DNA of 64,000 nt. Origin: Planctomycetota bacterium (GTDB lineage Bacteria; Planctomycetota; Phycisphaerae; Phycisphaerales; Phycisphaeraceae). The stretch covers positions 1 through 64,000 of the forward strand of contig JAIOPN010000052.1 in the NCBI GenBank assembly GCA_021413865.1. Reading direction: 5' to 3'. This document shows, one piece after another, positions 63,034 to 64,000 of this stretch (the stretch's first letter is position 1; each line of letters opens with the position of its first letter). A model generated the notes under the pieces. The model was not told the DNA's origin. It searched no databases and saw only the letters and a program-made list of their open reading frames with translations. The position numbers were made by a program, and so were the translations under genes.

Positions 63034-63873
63034 ATGGCATTCCGTTTTGAAGAGAGGATGTTGCACGAGTACCTGGTCAACGGGTACACGGTTTTTCGCG
63101 GCGCAATCCCCGACTCGCTGCTCGGCGAGCTGCGCCGCGAAGGGGACAAGGCGCGGGCGCTGGCGCACGAGCTGCACGGGCCCAGGGCGCAGCGGCTGGG
63201 CTCGGTGGCGCGCTACCCCGACCGCATCAACCAGAAGCCGTTCCAGGATTACCGCGAACTCGCGTCGCTGCGGGACGCGGTGCACAAGTTGCTCGGCCCC
63301 AACCACAAGCACGCCCACGAGGCGAATCTGGGCATCCTCGTCGAGCCTTTGGACCGGCCCTGGACGCTCGGCTGGCACCGTGACGCGGTGGTCGAGGTGC
63401 CGCCCGAGGCCTACGACGAGGGGCTGCGGGCGAAGCTGGCGGAGGTGTGGAACGACCTGCGCTATTTCAACCAGGTGAACTGCGCGTTGTACGCCGAGTC
63501 CTGCACCTGGTTCGTGCCCGGCAGCCACCTGCGCCAGCACGACATGCCCGGGGAGCGGCAGAGTGTGGGGGACGAGACGTTCACCGCGCGGATCGAGGCG
63601 ATGGGTTGCGAGGAGGCTGAGCGCGCCTGCCTGGAGCACTGCCGGAACTTCCCAGGCGCGCAGCCGATGCATCTGAACGGGGGGGATTACCTGATCTACC
63701 GCCACCTGGGCTGGCACAACGGCAACTACATCCCCTACCAGCCGCGCGCGACGATCCACGACGGCGTGTTCTACTACGGCCCGGGGAACGAGTGGTGGGC
63801 GACGTGGCATCAGGGGAAGCTCGATGCCGTGGCGCGGCTCAACGCGCGTAAGGGCGTGCCTGTCCCGGCGTGA
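63034..63873 (+). CDS. Phytanoyl-CoA dioxygenase (PhyH) family protein
   Basis: A 279-residue Fe(II)/2-oxoglutarate-dependent dioxygenase-like protein: metal ligands H115 and D117 (GWHRDAV), TWFVPGSHLRQHD, and a late GDYLIYRHLGWHNGNY that should hold the distal histidine. The N-terminal LVNGYTVFRGAIPDSLLGEL is typical of the family. The ATG at 63034 is used; upstream in-frame sequence runs through repeats. It is followed by what may be a second member of the family. Confidence 0.82.
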   Translation: MAFRFEERMLHEYLVNGYTVFRGAIPDSLLGELRREGDKARALAHELHGPRAQRLGSVARYPDRINQKPFQDYRELASLRDAVHKLLGPNHKHAHEANLGILVEPLDRPWTLGWHRDAVVEVPPEAYDEGLRAKLAEVWNDLRYFNQVNCALYAESCTWFVPGSHLRQHDMPGERQSVGDETFTARIEAMGCEEAERACLEHCRNFPGAQPMHLNGGDYLIYRHLGWHNGNYIPYQPRATIHDGVFYYGPGNEWWATWHQGKLDAVARLNARKGVPVPA

Positions 63874-63911
63874 CCCCGGAATTCTTGAGCACACGTCGAG
63901 GGCAGAACCGC

Positions 63912-64000
63912 ATGACCACGCAGACCCACTCCCCGCAGGCGGCCACGGGCACACGCCCGCCCGTGCTCAGCGCGGCGGACCACGAGCACTTCCTCCAACA
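63912..64000 (+). CDS. Start of a gene cut by the window end, perhaps PhyH family
   Basis: From ATG 63912 the visible 29 codons end LSAADHEHFLQ, which resembles the start of phytanoyl-CoA dioxygenase-like proteins (a helix with HxxFLxxGY). It begins 38 bases after the stop of the PhyH gene. The rest lies outside the window. Confidence 0.4.
   Translation, partial: MTTQTHSPQAATGTRPPVLSAADHEHFLQ

Overview
The window is a G+C-rich stretch of a Gram-negative bacterial chromosome. It is most likely from the Planctomycetota, perhaps the class Phycisphaerae. This is inferred from the gene families and not from a marker gene. The evidence is a secreted protein with the planctomycete N-terminal 'LEPR' motif, a MoxR/DUF58/BatA/VWA/DUF4175/DUF4159 gene set, a Minf_1886-type protein, an STN-like secreted protein, Ser/Thr kinase plus FHA/SpoIIE-phosphatase signalling, and many short palindromic dispersed repeats. 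I saw no tRNA, rRNA, CRISPR array or complete insertion sequence.

Layout. (1) 1-520: the 3' end of an XcyI/Cfr9I-like restriction endonuclease, cut by the window edge. (2) 621-15133, all minus strand: a type IV pilus / type II secretion-like assembly cluster. In transcription order it encodes a histidine kinase, STAS protein, GspE/PilB ATPase with a MshEN (c-di-GMP) domain, GspF/PilC, PilM, PilN, PilO, a GspC/PilP-like protein, the major pseudopilin, a terminator, GspH-, GspJ-, GspI- and GspK/PilX-like minor pseudopilins, then a response regulator and an HD-GYP protein. Secretin, prepilin peptidase and retraction ATPase are not in the window. (3) 15339-17847, plus: a Tat-exported intradiol dioxygenase-like protein and a LamG/beta-propeller protein. 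(4) 17900-28263, minus: the MoxR-to-DUF4159 operon. (5) 28454-33077, minus: VKOR-thioredoxin fusion, prfB with a programmed +1 frameshift, metallophosphoesterase, aromatic/aspartate aminotransferase. (6) 33385-38200: Gfo/Idh dehydrogenases, a PLD-like protein, pirin, and an arsenate reductase/aquaporin pair. (7) 38345-49611: mixed small and hypothetical genes, a nuclease, a deacetylase/CehA-type hydrolase pair and an A+T-richer accessory patch. (8) 49696-54153: a CARDB-repeat surface protein, a HigBA-like toxin-antitoxin pair with a perfect operator palindrome, and two overlapping MDR dehydrogenases. (9) 54189-58757: a divergent Ser/Thr kinase and FHA-GAF-SpoIIE phosphatase. (10) 58870-60610: amtB and a PII gene. 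(11) 60994-64000: an SRPBCC protein, a frameshifted ankyrin gene, and a phytanoyl-CoA dioxygenase-like gene followed by the start of a possible second one.

How the genes fit together. The pilus/secretion cluster carries its own signalling parts. The MshEN domain on the ATPase and the HD-GYP protein at the other end both suggest c-di-GMP control, and the kinase, STAS and receiver proteins suggest a phosphorelay. The Bat-type operon looks like a MoxR-driven envelope complex. ArsC and the aquaporin fit arsenate reduction followed by arsenite efflux. AmtB and PII form the usual ammonium uptake pair, but this PII lacks the uridylylated tyrosine. No single wholly new system stands out. The best leads are the signalling-coupled pilus cluster, the UAA-type RF2 frameshift, the LamG domain interrupted by a propeller, and several dispersed inverted-repeat families.
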